Origin: Mimachlamys varia
Lineage: Eukaryota; Mollusca; Bivalvia; Pectinida; Pectinidae
Length of the DNA stretch: 64,000 bases
Reading direction: 5' to 3'
Assembly: GCA_947623455.1 (NCBI GenBank)
Contig: OX392534.1
Coordinates: 33,299,426-33,363,425, forward strand
The notes beneath the pieces were generated by a model. It ran no database searches. It saw only the letters and a list, made by a program, of their open reading frames with translations, and was not told the origin of the DNA. The first letter of the stretch is position 1. Every line of letters begins with the position of its first letter. This document shows positions 46,684 through 58,160 of this stretch, piece by piece. Both the position numbers and the translations under genes were made by a program.

Positions 46684-46910
46684 CTCATTTTCCCCTAATC
46701 TGCAGATTTTTCAATGATTTCAAAATCATTTCAATACATTTTTTTCAGTATTGTTTCAGTGAATTTAAGTATTGTTTGAAGTATATTTTTGATATTTTTC
46801 CACTTTCCGAAATATATGTTAAATGGAGATAAATATCACCTCTTACAATAGATTTTGAGGTGATGATGATAAAATTGATTTAAGGTAGTCTTGAACAAAG
46901 TTCAGTCTCA

Positions 46911-47312
46911 GAGGCACGGTCGTCTAGTGGTAGAACGCCAGGCTCGTGATCCAAAGATTGCGAGTTAGAGTCCCGGTCACGGCACTTGTGTTGTATCCTC
47001 GAGCAATATACTTTACTCCGCTTGTTCCAGTCTACTCAGCTGTAAATGAGTCACGGCACTTGTGTTGTATCCTCGAGCAATATACTTTACTCCGCTTGTT
47101 CCAGCCTACTCAGCTGTAAATGAGTATGTGGTTGGCCAGTGCTAGAAATTGTAAAATGAGAGCTGTGAGCCCCAAAATAGCAGCACTGGTTGTATGCTTC
47201 CCAGGGTGTTGAGAATGATATTGGCTGGTTGCTAAGGCACTATAACCACAAGTAATAATTTGTGAACTGCTTTTAGGCGACCTTCAAGTTGTGATAAAGC
47301 GATATATAAGAA
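46911..47312 (+). mobile_element. tRNA-derived SINE with internal 74-bp duplication
   Basis: The head has box-A-like cgtctagtggtagaacg and box-B-like gcgagttagagtccc. The body has cgcttgttccag and ctcagctgtaaatgag, and the tail has gtgataaagcgatatataag. The segment starting tcacggcacttgtgttgtat (46977) is tandemly repeated at 47051. Confidence 0.82.
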
Positions 47313-47847
47313 CCTCAAATTATTCATATAACACAAAGCACAAAAAACACATACAAAGATTTATGATTTTTTATGATGAAATAGCACCTTGTTTCTTCAA
47401 AGAACATTACAATTAAACACAATAGTGGTATACATACATATTATAACACATACTCTCTACACATATAATATCAGCACAACTTCAGCATCACGTCCTTACA
47501 TTATCCATACTCTTCCATTCAACTCGCACCCATCCACTACTCAACAAAACAGACATACTTCCTGCACATGTATATATATTTTCTGTTTTCACACACAAAA
47601 TTGAATCTTGGAACCATTTAGAAAATATCAATTTGAATTTGATTTGCTTTTGACATTTCTTATCATATTGATGTATGATAATTAAGGTAGAGTCCCAGTG
47701 CTTTGTTTTGTATCTCCAGAAATGAAGAGTTCCAATATGATGGACATTGTAGATTGGCCATGTACACTGTACTTCCATAAACAATATTATAGAAAAGATA
47801 TGTATATCATAATTTTCCTTTTCACAAAAACACCTCAACTCCACAAA

Positions 47848-47934
47848 AGGGATTTGATCCTATGTCCCTTGATTTCTCAATTATTAGTCAAGGAGCTTAT
47901 CCTCTGTTCCTTATCCATTATGCCACACTGGTCC
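47848..47934 (-). mobile_element. tRNA-like SINE head
   Basis: On the minus strand it begins ggaccagtgtggcataatgg (box-A-like) and reaches ataggatcaaatccc (box-B-like). The spacing is longer than in a normal tRNA. Confidence 0.4.
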
Positions 47935-47943
47935 TGATATAGG

Positions 47944-48032
47944 TTACTCATTCACCCCTAAAACAAATTTGAACTCTTCCAATTCAAAGAATGGGATAGT
48001 TCATTATGAAATTTCAGGGGTGGTTGAGTTAA
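47944..48032 (+). mobile_element. TTAA-type ~90-bp MITE, copy 7
   Basis: ttactcattcacccctaaaa to caggggtggttgagttaa, with the core gggatagttcattatgaaat. Direct orientation. Confidence 0.8.
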
Positions 48033-50561
48033 TCCTTTTCTAAATGGGGAATTATCTTGAAATGTAGCAGCCATTTTTTACCACTAATATCTAGAGAAAA
48101 TAACATAAATTTAACATTCAAATAACTTTTTAGACCTATACACGTAGAAACAGTGGTGGGACTCAACCTTAGAAGGCCATACTTCAAATAAAATCCAAGG
48201 ATACGACCTCCATTTGAACCCTAACGGTAAACTCTGAACAAACTGTAACCACATAATCGTTGTTATAATGGAAAGGAGGTATCCTTATATTAACTTGTGT
48301 CATTCAAGATCTATTTTATCTTATTTGGAATTTTGGCATCTGAACAAAGCTCTAGTTTAAGCACATCTTAACTTCAATTTTAACACTGCAATGTTTACTG
48401 TCAATACCTGAAGGCAAAAATATAACTGATACAAAAATTGTCAAAAAAACCCCAAAAAATCACAAACATTTTCATACGTTTCCACACAGACTAGAATCAC
48501 TTTGATAAATATAAATTCTCAAGTTCCCTTTGAGAACTCAATAGTCATGAAACAATAATATATTAGGTCAATACTTGATATACATACATATATATATATC
48601 TACATTTCTAAATATGTAAACACCATTTGTAAAATAAAATAAAAAGAATTGTGTTGCTTGACACATTGTCATTAACTTAATCTCTTCGCGATAACTTCAC
48701 ACAACTTTTGCAACAAGTTTCCCACATAACTGACTTATCTCCCCTTTTGACATAATTTCTAGTTATGGACAAAATATCATGCACCATTGTTTTTTTACTC
48801 TAAAATTTTTTCAACACATCTGTCCTAGGACATCTTAGCTTTGGGAACCGCAGCTTCTAGGTCTGATCAATATTTAATTTCATTAAAAAAAAAATTTCTA
48901 TTTTATTCTGAACAATTTACATTATCCAACCGTATGGTCCAAAATAAAAAAATTCAAAACAGAAATAAAAATAATCAGACCAAGAAGCTAGGTTCCTGCA
49001 GTTAATGTTGATTGATTGTAAGCTTACATCAGATACTGAGAAAAATTAATTTCCTTGGATATTTGGGAATATACATTAAAAATCACAGTAAAATAAAATT
49101 TTGAAAGCAAAGTATTTATCTACATCAAATACATATGGATGGAATTCTGAAGGAAAAAAACCAAACAATTATTTTTTTTGTTTTTAATTAAAAATATTGA
49201 GGTCAAGAAATGCGAACTGTGCTACCATATGTTCACATGATGCACCGAAATTAGCATCAAGCATGACAAAAATGTAACGTGCATGTGCAGCAAATATTTT
49301 GTATTAAAAAATCAACCATCATGAATGCACATCATCCTGATATCATATATATATATACATGTGTGCATCCTCCGCTCATCTTTAAACGGAAAAATAACAA
49401 AACCAGAAACAAGAAAAAAATGACAAGAAACTGTGATGGGAATGTATTAAGATTGATGACATATGGCACCTGTCTCTGTTACAGAGTAATTCTGACATGA
49501 TTTTGATTCCATTTGATTAGATGGTATGTATGCCACACATGGTCGGCAAAGATAAAGGCTGAAGGAGGAGGAGGTTTGAGGATGGGGGGGGGGGGGGACA
49601 AAAACCAGATGAGTATTATTTTATTCAATTTGATTTTTTGATATACTGGTACATATATTTAAATATTGCATTGTTATTTCTGGGTTAGTTGGTCAAACAT
49701 TATGGAAGGGATGAAACGAGAAAGGAAAGAAGAGATGAAGGAGAAGGAAGGGAGGGGAGGGGAGGGGAAGGAGAGCTAGAGAGAGAACTAAGTTGGGGAA
49801 GCTGGACAAATCCACACATTATCCCATACCTTTATACAGGAGGAATGTAGAAACCAGATTTACTCATTTCAGCACTTATAACCATGATACAATGTTATCA
49901 TGGGAGTCCATTCATGATAAGGGGCATCTAGGCTAGGAAGAGTCGGGGAGTTAGGAAGAGGCAGTGTGAGCAAGGGGCAGTGAACTGTTTTATACTGTAC
50001 TTGGTATTAAACATTATCTTCAGTATGACACACTGTAACCAATCATACTGTATTTTGCCTTGTTATACATTATGCATCTTGTAATACAGACTCCTTATAA
50101 AACCTATAGCTACCTAACAGATCAGTTGATTAAAAATGATTTTTTAATCTCCTTTTTTGAGCTTTTTGGACTAATGATTAAACAAATTCTAACTCACATC
50201 AAAGGAAAAAAAATTAATTAATTAAAATGCCAGGAGATTACATCTGCAATAGTTGCTATGGCAACCATTTGAGGTGATCTGTAAGATAACTGCAGGTGAT
50301 CCATAGCTGGCAGCCATATTGGAATCTGTCTCAAAGCAAGTATTTAGGCCTCACCTTGAGATCTGTTTCTTTCTCTAAAGGTCCGAGTCTACATTACAAT
50401 TCTGTACAGTAAATGCTTGTAACCAAAGTACATACTGGTACATGTATTTTGATTAATTTAATGAAAAAAATGATGAAAAAACTGACATAATGATATTATA
50501 AAAGAATGGCCTCTTGATTTATGATGCTAGTTAACTGATGGAATCCGACACAAATGACATG

Positions 50562-50957
50562 TACTGTAAGCAAAAATATTTTAGTGGTAATCTTATTTTT
50601 GCGATAATCTTATTTTAGAGTTAATCTTATTTTAGAGATAATCTTATTTTAGAGGTAATCTTATTTTAGCGGTAATCTTATTTTAGAGTTAATCTTATTT
50701 TAGAGATAATCTTATTTTAGAGGTTATCTTATTTTAGCGGTAATCTTATTTTAGCGGTAATCTTATTTTAGAGGTTATCTTATTTTAGCGATTTTCTTAC
50801 TGAAAGCATTCCGCAAAATTATGGTTGTACTAATTACAGTTTCTGCATACTGCTCTCTACAGCAGCTGTTGTGCGAGTGAGACAATTGTGCTAATCTGTT
50901 TAAATTATTCTAAATGCGCTAAAATTTGAGCGCGCAAAAATGAATCTGTTTACAGTA
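50562..50957. mobile_element. TA-flanked MITE with internal 18-bp array
   Basis: Left TA|ctgtaagcaaaaa, right ctgtttacag|TA. Inside, taatcttattttagaggt repeats about eleven times (50590-50790), followed by a unique part (ctaattacagtttctg; atgcgctaaaatttgagcgc). The unique part recurs in the intron at 17420-17600. Confidence 0.75.
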
Positions 50958-51465
50958 TTCGGTCGTTATAAGGTAATCGGACACCAATGTAATCCTGGTC
51001 CTACGTATACTTTATAATCATGATTATACATTTGAAAAATAATCTATCAACATTTGTAAAACAAAATAATCATTTAATTCAACATCGCAAAAAGGCCCCA
51101 GTGATCAGCTTTGTGGATAATCTCAAGATCTGATCATAATGACAGAAACTATCAGTTAAATATGTTTCTACTTGAGAAATAGTCTTTTCATTTTAAATGG
51201 TGCTTGACAAATTTTATAAAAATTTTAATTTTAATTTTTGTTAAGAAATGCAGAAGAATCTTTTATGGTATAGCACCAAAATTATTTATTTTAATTTTGA
51301 CCCGTTTTCTTTTGCTCTACTGATTTTTTTTACAGATCATTGGACCCTAATCTTACCACAGGTGAGATATGAAAAACAGCTTAGATTTTTTCCTCCATGT
51401 GTTTAACAAAGATATTTTTCGAAATTTTTGATTGGATCTAGAGAATATCCACCGACTGTTTCGTG
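50958..51465 (-). other. presumed 3' UTR region of the PRRT-like gene
   Basis: AT-rich. On the minus strand an AATAAA lies at 51290-51285, about 175 bases after the stop codon. This is a candidate 3' end; a longer UTR is possible. Confidence 0.4.
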
Positions 51466-54400
51466 CTATGATGTGTAAATATTGGCCTTAAATCGGTCTA
51501 AACAGTCCGAGTCTGTCGATGCATGTCTGCTCATGCGTTTTTTAATCAAGGGTTTACGTGTTGGCGATGTTGGAGAACAAGGAGCTTCAGGTGACGATGA
51601 AAGATTTGAGCTCATATCTAACGAGACCTGATTCATGTCGACCGGCAAACTGTCACGCCTATGATCTGATTGGTTGGCATACGAGTCATGACTAGGTGAT
51701 TGGTTGACAAGAAGCCGACTCTCGGCATTGCTCTCCAGGGGAGATAGTGGTACAACATTGGGAAGACTTTTAACACTACTTGTGTCACTATCTACAAAAC
51801 TACGTTCATACACTCTATCGAACTCCCACTCCATACTGGCAGCGAGATTGAGCGCAGACATGGGGCGCATTGTATCGGTGCCCGTGGTCCCTATACTCGT
51901 CCTTTCTAGGTCCATGCTATTTTTGTACTGGTCATAATTCTGACCGCTGACTCCGCCCTGATGTGTCTTATTATTGTTATTGTGAGCCTCGTTCTCAGTT
52001 CTGTAAAAACCGCCATTGAGAACTCCTCTTGGAATCGCGCCATTACCGAAAGCATCGCCATTTAAGGCTGTACTCCTCATAGCACTTCCATTGACAAGGT
52101 CGGGAAGACTTGTTGACAGTTCTGTATCACAATAGTTCAATTCTTCCTCCTCACTACGAAATCGCACCAGGCCATCTTCTATCACAAGGTGAGATGGAGT
52201 CTCCGAAACCTGTCGATGAAAGTGTCCATTTAAATGAGGGGCATATGTCACATGAGGTTTCAACACTGTTTCTGACCTCACACCCTGATCACCTTTATCA
52301 TAATATTTCATGTTTTTCTGTAAATCTTTCTGGGTGTCCGACATTGCGTGCCCATCAGAGTTTATTGAGGTCTCTGTGTTGTCGTTTGACCCCTGACCCC
52401 CGCAGCTACAACAAATGCGCTTAAAGGGCATGAATAACAACCAGCACCTGGTCTCCTCGTCCCGTCGCCGGTATTTCAGCGGCTGAGATGCCACATATAC
52501 CATAGTGGCACACATAAGTAACTCCATAAGCCGAAGCAATAACTTGTAGGTATACCAGGGCCACGCCTCCGGAGTGTGGCCTGTCTTTAATAATTTATAC
52601 ACACCGAAAATTCCATATAGCTCCAAACCAACACACATTAATCCAAAAAAGGCTGCCACAAAAGTCACTTTGATGGAAAGACTGATCGTGTATTTTGATG
52701 AGGGTTTCTTTTTTGTGCGTTCTGTGATGGATGAAGTGCCTGTGGACAGTGTCTGTTGAATCATGGTTTTCTGTCGCTTGATTGCGGCACTGTAAAGTCT
52801 TCGAAATAAATAGAAATATCCAACGAACAGTACGATGCCCCATGTGACGTAAAAGAACTGACACACCAACAGCAGTACACGAGCTTCGGAAAATATTCCC
52901 ACTATAACATCGGTGACTACTGACAGGGCGAAATGAAACAATATGATTCCAATTAGCACTGATAGTTTCTGGATCTTGGGCGAAATCACCTGCATCTTTG
53001 TGGCGATCAGCAGAGCATAAAACAGAATACTGAATGCAGATGTGAGGCATGGAAATGCTGTACTGTAGAGGAAGTAGTCCACAATGTTATGGAAAGTGTT
53101 GTTGATGTTGTGAGCGTCCACCAGCAGGTACGTCCCACGCAATGTACACTTGATGATGATAAGGATGTTGAGTGTGACAAAATAGTTCTTACTGAGGAGG
53201 TGGTTCATGCCCCAGAGTCGGATCACGCTCAGGAGACTGAACAAGGCCAGCAGCAGAAACATTATCCCAAAGAAGTAGATGAAGAAGTACCAGCCCCACT
53301 GCCACAAGTCCATCGCTGCCTCCCAGTCAGGTCGGGGTTCAGAGAACACTGAAGGCTCACCTTCTGGTTCACTTTCTGGTTCAGGCTCAGATGTGGAGTT
53401 TGTAGGCTCTGGTTCAGCCGTTTCTGGCTCTGCAGTAGCATTAGGTTCAGGTATTGCAGACGGTTCAGGTGTGACTGAGGGTTCAGGTGTGACTGAGGGT
53501 TCAGGTGTGACAGAGGGTTCAGGTGTGACAGAGGGTTCAGGTGTGACTGAGGGTTCGGGTGTGACAGAGGGTTCTGGTGTGACAGAGGGCTCAGGTGTGA
53601 CTGAGGGTTCAGGTGTTACAGAGGGTTCAGGTGTGACAGAGGGTTCTGGTGTGCCAGAGGGTTCAGGTGTGGCAGAGGGTTCAGGTATGACTGAGGGTTC
53701 AGGTGTAGCAGAAGGTTCAGGTGTGACAGAGGGCTCAGGTGTGACTGAGGGTTCAGGTGTGACTGAGGGTTCAGGTGTGGCTGAGGGTTCAGGTGTGACT
53801 GAGGGTTCAGGTGTGACAGAGGGTTCAGGTGTGACTGAGGGTTCAGGTGTGGCAGAGGGTTCAGGTTTGACTGAGGGTTGCAGGGTTTCGGTGGGTTCCG
53901 GAGTTGTGGTGGGTTCAGGAGTTGTGGTTGGTTCTGGAGTTGTTGTGGGTTCTGGAGTTGTGGTGGGTTCTGGGGTTGTGGTGGGTTCTGGAGTTGTGGT
54001 GGGTTTTGGGGTTGGGGTGGGTTCTGGAGTTGTGGTGGGTTCTGGAGTTGTGGTGGGTTCTGGAGTTGTGGTGGGTTCTGGAGTTGTGGTGGGTTCCGGA
54101 GTTGTGGTGGGTTGCGGAGTTGTGGTGGGTTCTGGAGTTGTGGTGGGTTCTGGAGTTGCGGTGGGTTCCGGAGTTGTGGTGGGTTGCGGAGTTGTGGTGG
54201 GTTCTGGAGTTGTGGTGGGTTCTGGAGTTGTGGTGGGTTCTAGAGTTGTGGTGGGTTCTGGAGTTGTTGTGAGTTCTGAGGTTGTGGTGAATGTTATGGT
54301 CTGTGTTGATGATATTGGGTCTGCTGTGATAGGCTGTGGTGTTGTAGTTATCTCTAGTGTGGTTATGGGTTTCATTGAGGTCGTAAGACCTAACAATGAT

Positions 54401-55065
54401 TCTGAAGTAGTGTTTACAATAGTACCAGATCCTTCTACACCAATCAAATCCTCTGTTTCATTCACTGTCTGCTGATTGGTTGAACCAATAAAGCTATTTG
54501 AAGTCATGTCCCCTAATGCACTATCCAGTGTTGTAGCTGGTGACTGATTTGGGACAATGTTAGATGGAGTTACCTCCCCTACGTCTCTCACCACACGTTT
54601 CTTTCTCATATTAGTTTCCCTGGTGACCTGTTGACCTGAGAGTGAATCAATATGAGGCTCCGTCCCCAGAAATAGTCTGAGGATGTCTATTTCCGCGGCT
54701 AATTGAGTTTCCGTCTCCGCAGTCTGCTGGGAGCTCTTCACTCCACTCACCGCCTCATCCATTACTTTAACGCCTTTTGATTTCTCTGTGTAATCTTTTT
54801 TCGTCCATTTTAACTTCCTCCAGATATCCTTTTCCAAGTTTTTCTTTCCAAACTTGGAAAACAATATTGGATCTGGAGACGATTCCTCCCAGATTAAATT
54901 ATCATCCCCATCAAGCCACTGAAAATGGACTTGCGATGGTTGGTATGTCCAAGCTTTTTCCTTTTCATTTTTTAATTTAATGGGCTGCCTTGATGACACT
55001 AGTCCACACAAGATGGCTACGATCACGGCTTTAGTCACGATTATCTGGATACAATGAAGTTCCAT
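51466..55065 (-). CDS. PRRT4-like: PRRT3/PRRT4-like seven-helix membrane protein with Pro-rich stalk
   Basis: One open exon of 1199 codons, ATG at 55065, TAG at 51468-51466. Signal peptide about 1-25 (VIVAILCGLVSS). A basic RKKR site at 154-157 could be a furin cut. A Ser/Thr/Pro-rich stalk has TTTPEP repeats (about 264-392) and SVTPEP repeats (about 397-540), likely heavily O-glycosylated. Seven hydrophobic helices lie near 591-615, 627-649, 664-688, 700-725, 729-754, 793-823 and 837-860. A Cys cluster (CCSCGG, 885-890) and a 310-residue Ser-rich tail with MEWEFDRVYERSF follow. The arrangement and the WYFFIYFFGIMFLLLALFSL-type first helix fit the proline-rich transmembrane proteins PRRT3/PRRT4; I cannot separate the two. 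The family's function is poorly known. The start is the first in-frame ATG and gives a good signal peptide. The gene faces the CCDC162-like gene tail to tail. Confidence 0.82.
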   Translation of the reverse strand: MELHCIQIIVTKAVIVAILCGLVSSRQPIKLKNEKEKAWTYQPSQVHFQWLDGDDNLIWEESSPDPILFSKFGKKNLEKDIWRKLKWTKKDYTEKSKGVKVMDEAVSGVKSSQQTAETETQLAAEIDILRLFLGTEPHIDSLSGQQVTRETNMRKKRVVRDVGEVTPSNIVPNQSPATTLDSALGDMTSNSFIGSTNQQTVNETEDLIGVEGSGTIVNTTSESLLGLTTSMKPITTLEITTTPQPITADPISSTQTITFTTTSELTTTPEPTTTLEPTTTPEPTTTPEPTTTPQPTTTPEPTATPEPTTTPEPTTTPQPTTTPEPTTTPEPTTTPEPTTTPEPTTTPEPTPTPKPTTTPEPTTTPEPTTTPEPTTTPEPTTTPEPTTTPEPTETLQPSVKPEPSATPEPSVTPEPSVTPEPSVTPEPSATPEPSVTPEPSVTPEPSVTPEPSATPEPSVIPEPSATPEPSGTPEPSVTPEPSVTPEPSVTPEPSVTPEPSVTPEPSVTPEPSVTPEPSVTPEPSVTPEPSVTPEPSAIPEPNATAEPETAEPEPTNSTSEPEPESEPEGEPSVFSEPRPDWEAAMDLWQWGWYFFIYFFGIMFLLLALFSLLSVIRLWGMNHLLSKNYFVTLNILIIIKCTLRGTYLLVDAHNINNTFHNIVDYFLYSTAFPCLTSAFSILFYALLIATKMQVISPKIQKLSVLIGIILFHFALSVVTDVIVGIFSEARVLLLVCQFFYVTWGIVLFVGYFYLFRRLYSAAIKRQKTMIQQTLSTGTSSITERTKKKPSSKYTISLSIKVTFVAAFFGLMCVGLELYGIFGVYKLLKTGHTPEAWPWYTYKLLLRLMELLMCATMVYVASQPLKYRRRDEETRCWLLFMPFKRICCSCGGQGSNDNTETSINSDGHAMSDTQKDLQKNMKYYDKGDQGVRSETVLKPHVTYAPHLNGHFHRQVSETPSHLVIEDGLVRFRSEEEELNYCDTELSTSLPDLVNGSAMRSTALNGDAFGNGAIPRGVLNGGFYRTENEAHNNNNKTHQGGVSGQNYDQYKNSMDLERTSIGTTGTDTMRPMSALNLAASMEWEFDRVYERSFVDSDTSSVKSLPNVVPLSPLESNAESRLLVNQSPSHDSYANQSDHRRDSLPVDMNQVSLDMSSNLSSSPEAPCSPTSPTRKPLIKKRMSRHASTDSDCLDRFKANIYTS
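53446..54276 (-). repeat. 18-bp coding minisatellite (two blocks)
   Basis: On the minus strand, 18-base units encode (T/A)TTPEP in one block and S(V/A)TPEP in the other, about 46 units in all. Single-base changes are mostly conservative (E/Q/K, V/A/I/G). The antisense strand is open for 398 codons only because of this repeat. Confidence 0.93.
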
Positions 55066-55263
55066 GATATTAAAATTAAAAGGCTCATATTTGAAACACA
55101 GGCGACATCAATGTGTTCTTCTATTGCTGCAAAACATTCACATGATGCTGATCATTGTGAGAATTCTGCCGTCGCTTCGGTAAATTGGTTTCCCTCCTGG
55201 CTACATTTCTGGTTAATTCAAATTCGTCTCAAGTTGGTCGAAATTGTGTTTATCACTCGCAGC
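55066..55263 (-). other. 5' UTR part of the PRRT-like coding exon, with splice acceptor
   Basis: Reading the minus strand toward the ATG, ttttccttttctatttcag ends at 55264. It is a strong pyrimidine tract and AG, so the coding exon probably begins at 55263 with 198 bases of leader. Several upstream ATGs occur in the leader. This implies one or more non-coding exons further right. Confidence 0.6.
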
Positions 55264-57109
55264 CTGAAATAGAAAAGGAAAAGATATTAAAAGAATCTGT
55301 AATGATTATTGATTCTAACACAACATTCTTTATTACTTTCACAACTTCGTGTAAATGTCAGATTACGAAATAAAATTTGGAACAGATTGATTTTAACATA
55401 ATATTCTTTATTACTTTCACAACTTACGTAAATGTCGAATGACAAAATAAAATTTGGAACAGACGGTAATTTTGAGTATCAGCACATCGGAAGACTCAGA
55501 GCAATCTGTTGCGAGTGTAAACAAATTGACTTGTCTGCCAAAAAATTCAATTACTGGGTCAAGCTTGTAATCTGCAAATCAATACAGCCTCCGAACAATT
55601 CCTCAACAAAACTGAATCCTTTGAGTGTTTTAATCCTGACTAAAACTGCTGCTAGTCTACAAGCATCCAGACAGTGTTACATATACAGTATTGTAGACAA
55701 TTACTTAGGTGTCCTCTTTGAACAACAAACTATATTCTTTATTTAGAATATATATTTAATAATTTGCATCATTCTACCACGATCAGCCCATCATCCGACT
55801 CTAAACACGATATTTGTTGTATCTTAACGTGTTGTGTGACACCTGAATTACTTTATTGCATACAAAAGTTATAACATCAGACGAAAATCTTTGACAAAGT
55901 CCCGCGACAATCAAACAGACATGCACGAGTGCATCCGTAAGTCTGATCTTAAAGATAAACTATTTGGTTCAATGCAATCACATGACAACATTGCTCACAA
56001 CGAGAATTTCTTAATTGAATATTGGCGTCTTCCAAACCATGAAAACATTGTTACTGTAGGAGTTCTGCATTTATATGAAGTACATTTTTAAGACATGCAA
56101 TCGAAATTCATCAACATCAAGTAATTACAAGTTCAAAACGAGTAATTCCTGATTTTATCCAATCAAGAGGATTTTATTACAACTTTCTCTTTGAAATATT
56201 TCATATAAAAATTGTGCGTGATGATATATTTGGCTTCTAACGTCACAAATCACAGCAAGACTCCTGTATTGATTTCTGAAGAATGATAATGATTTAAAAT
56301 GCTGCAGTTGCGGTAATATATAACTGCAACATCCAATCAAATAAAAACGGAATGAACCATATGATGTATCGCCTCTCTAAACCAGACGATGCAGCAACAC
56401 GAAACATCCGTAAATGAGATAATGTAGAAAGTTTTCTATAAACCATTGAAACCCTTTATAATACAGACACCTGTATACAAACAGACCCTTGTGTAGTTGT
56501 CATAGAATTTATGTTTGTGTTAAGAAATCTTTTCATTTAAATTAAAGTATTAAATTTGAAATCTGAGCAATGAGGCACTTAATAACAATGCGTTAAAACT
56601 CTTTCAGACATCAAAGAAGAATCACATCCATCAGTTTTTGTTAATGTCAACAATGGTTATAAAACAGTTTACATTGCTGTTTCACCTTTGCCTTAAAATT
56701 TGTAAATCTTATATTCCTGGATTAACATAATTAACAAAATTATCATCATTTTACCACCTCAAATACCCAATTCATAGTTGTTATGTATAAACCTCGAATC
56801 AATCACTGAATACTCATGTATAACTCCAGGAATTCCATATTGAACAAAATCCTTGATTCACAAATTCATTTAAATCCATATTCAACAAGATCCTTGATTC
56901 ACAAATTCATTTAAAATCCATATTTCAACTGAGTACCAACTTCAAATCCATGATGTTCATCTTCATTTGTAACTTTGATTCACATAATCAATAAAGATGA
57001 TCAATTGATTCACATAATCCAACGCATTCGTTGATTCACATATAAATCTGCAGTATCCTTCCTTGATTAACATATCTTATTTTAACTCTGACATTATAAT
57101 TAACTCCTC

Positions 57110-57187
57110 CCTGAAATTTCGCAATAGACCATTCCAACCTTTAAATCAGAAGAGTTCAGATATGTAAACAGGGGTAAAATTAGTTAA
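57110..57187 (-). mobile_element. TTAA-type MITE, copy 8
   Basis: ttaactcctccctgaaattt to aggggtaaaattagttaa, with the core accattccaacctttaaatc. It is slightly shortened. Reverse orientation. Confidence 0.75.
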
Positions 57188-58069
57188 TCACGGCCATGAA
57201 ATTATCCAATCCAACACTGATTAAAACAAGGTTTCTCTAACTATATCCCGAAAAGTCGACACGCGGAAAACAGGAAACGTAATGCTGCATGCAGGAAAAC
57301 GGGAAACGTTATGCTGCATGCAACGTAAACAATAACACTGCAATGTCAGGCTGTGGTGACCTTTCACCGTGACAGAGTTATTGCTGGGGTACAAGGAAAG
57401 AGCATCCAGTACACTAGGAATGTAGGTGAACCCTGAGATGTTATTTTGAATACATTCCAGGGGATGACAAGGTGACTGACATCTGGACTGACCAGACACA
57501 TGTACATAATGTTAATTACAGCTCCCTCCAGGCTAACAAAGTATCTGGCCAGTGCTTACACTTGAGGTGGGCCTATAGGACCATGTAGTGGTATGATGGC
57601 CTAAGTGATGAGACAAGTCCTCGGGGAGCCCAAAGGCTTGTAGGTAATGAATTTGTGTACTACTTTTGGTTTACATCCATACACAATTGGTTAGTTTTGT
57701 ATACATTAATATATCATTATCAGTTTTTTTGGTATCTCATTAAAATACTAATCAACACTTTTGTTTTGTACAAAAAAAACTTCTGTACTTTCCTTGACAA
57801 CAGTAACGCATTCCCCAAATGGAAAAAACATAATTATGCCAGAAACAAATAGGCAAAACATTCCTTGGGACAATTAGGTTTTAGTGTTCCATAGTACCTG
57901 TCTACAACAAAAATCTGTATTCCAGAAAACAATGTAATATGAAACTTTCGAAAGCATATTATTTAAATTCATATTTTACAGACCTATTCTAGTTCCTTTT
58001 GCAGACAGTAAAGACACGTTATTTCTTGAATCCTTATTAAGAAATTTTCTGTTTCCACTTGAGGTCATT

Positions 58070-58160
58070 TTAACTCATTCACCCCTTTAGACGCATTTGA
58101 ACTCTTCCAATTTAAAGTTTGGAATAGTTCACTATGAAATTTCAGGGGTGGATGAGTTAA
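58070..58160 (+). mobile_element. TTAA-flanked ~90-bp MITE, copy 9 (best preserved)
   Basis: The terminus ttaactcattcacccct is mirrored by aggggtggatgagttaa. The core reads gaactcttccaatttaaa, then gtttggaatagttcactatg. TIRs of about 17-20 bases enclose only about 50 bases of unique sequence. The terminal ttaa is palindromic and could be a target duplication (the size used by piggyBac-type transposases) or part of the TIR. Confidence 0.85.

Larger units (their letters stand above)
47313..50561. other. intergenic
   Basis: Contains a tRNA-like fragment (47848-47934), MITE copy 7, a 14-base G run (49584-49597) and a pure purine tract of about 45 bases (49733-49777) within a longer purine-rich stretch. 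No gene is supported. Confidence 0.55.

Noticed and set aside
53279..54475. 398-codon open frame on the + strand with TEGSGV and VVVGSG repeats, plus two further frames of about 120 codons
   Set aside because: It is antisense to the coding minisatellite of the PRRT-like gene. The minus strand has a signal peptide and membrane helices, while the + strand has only repeat translation.
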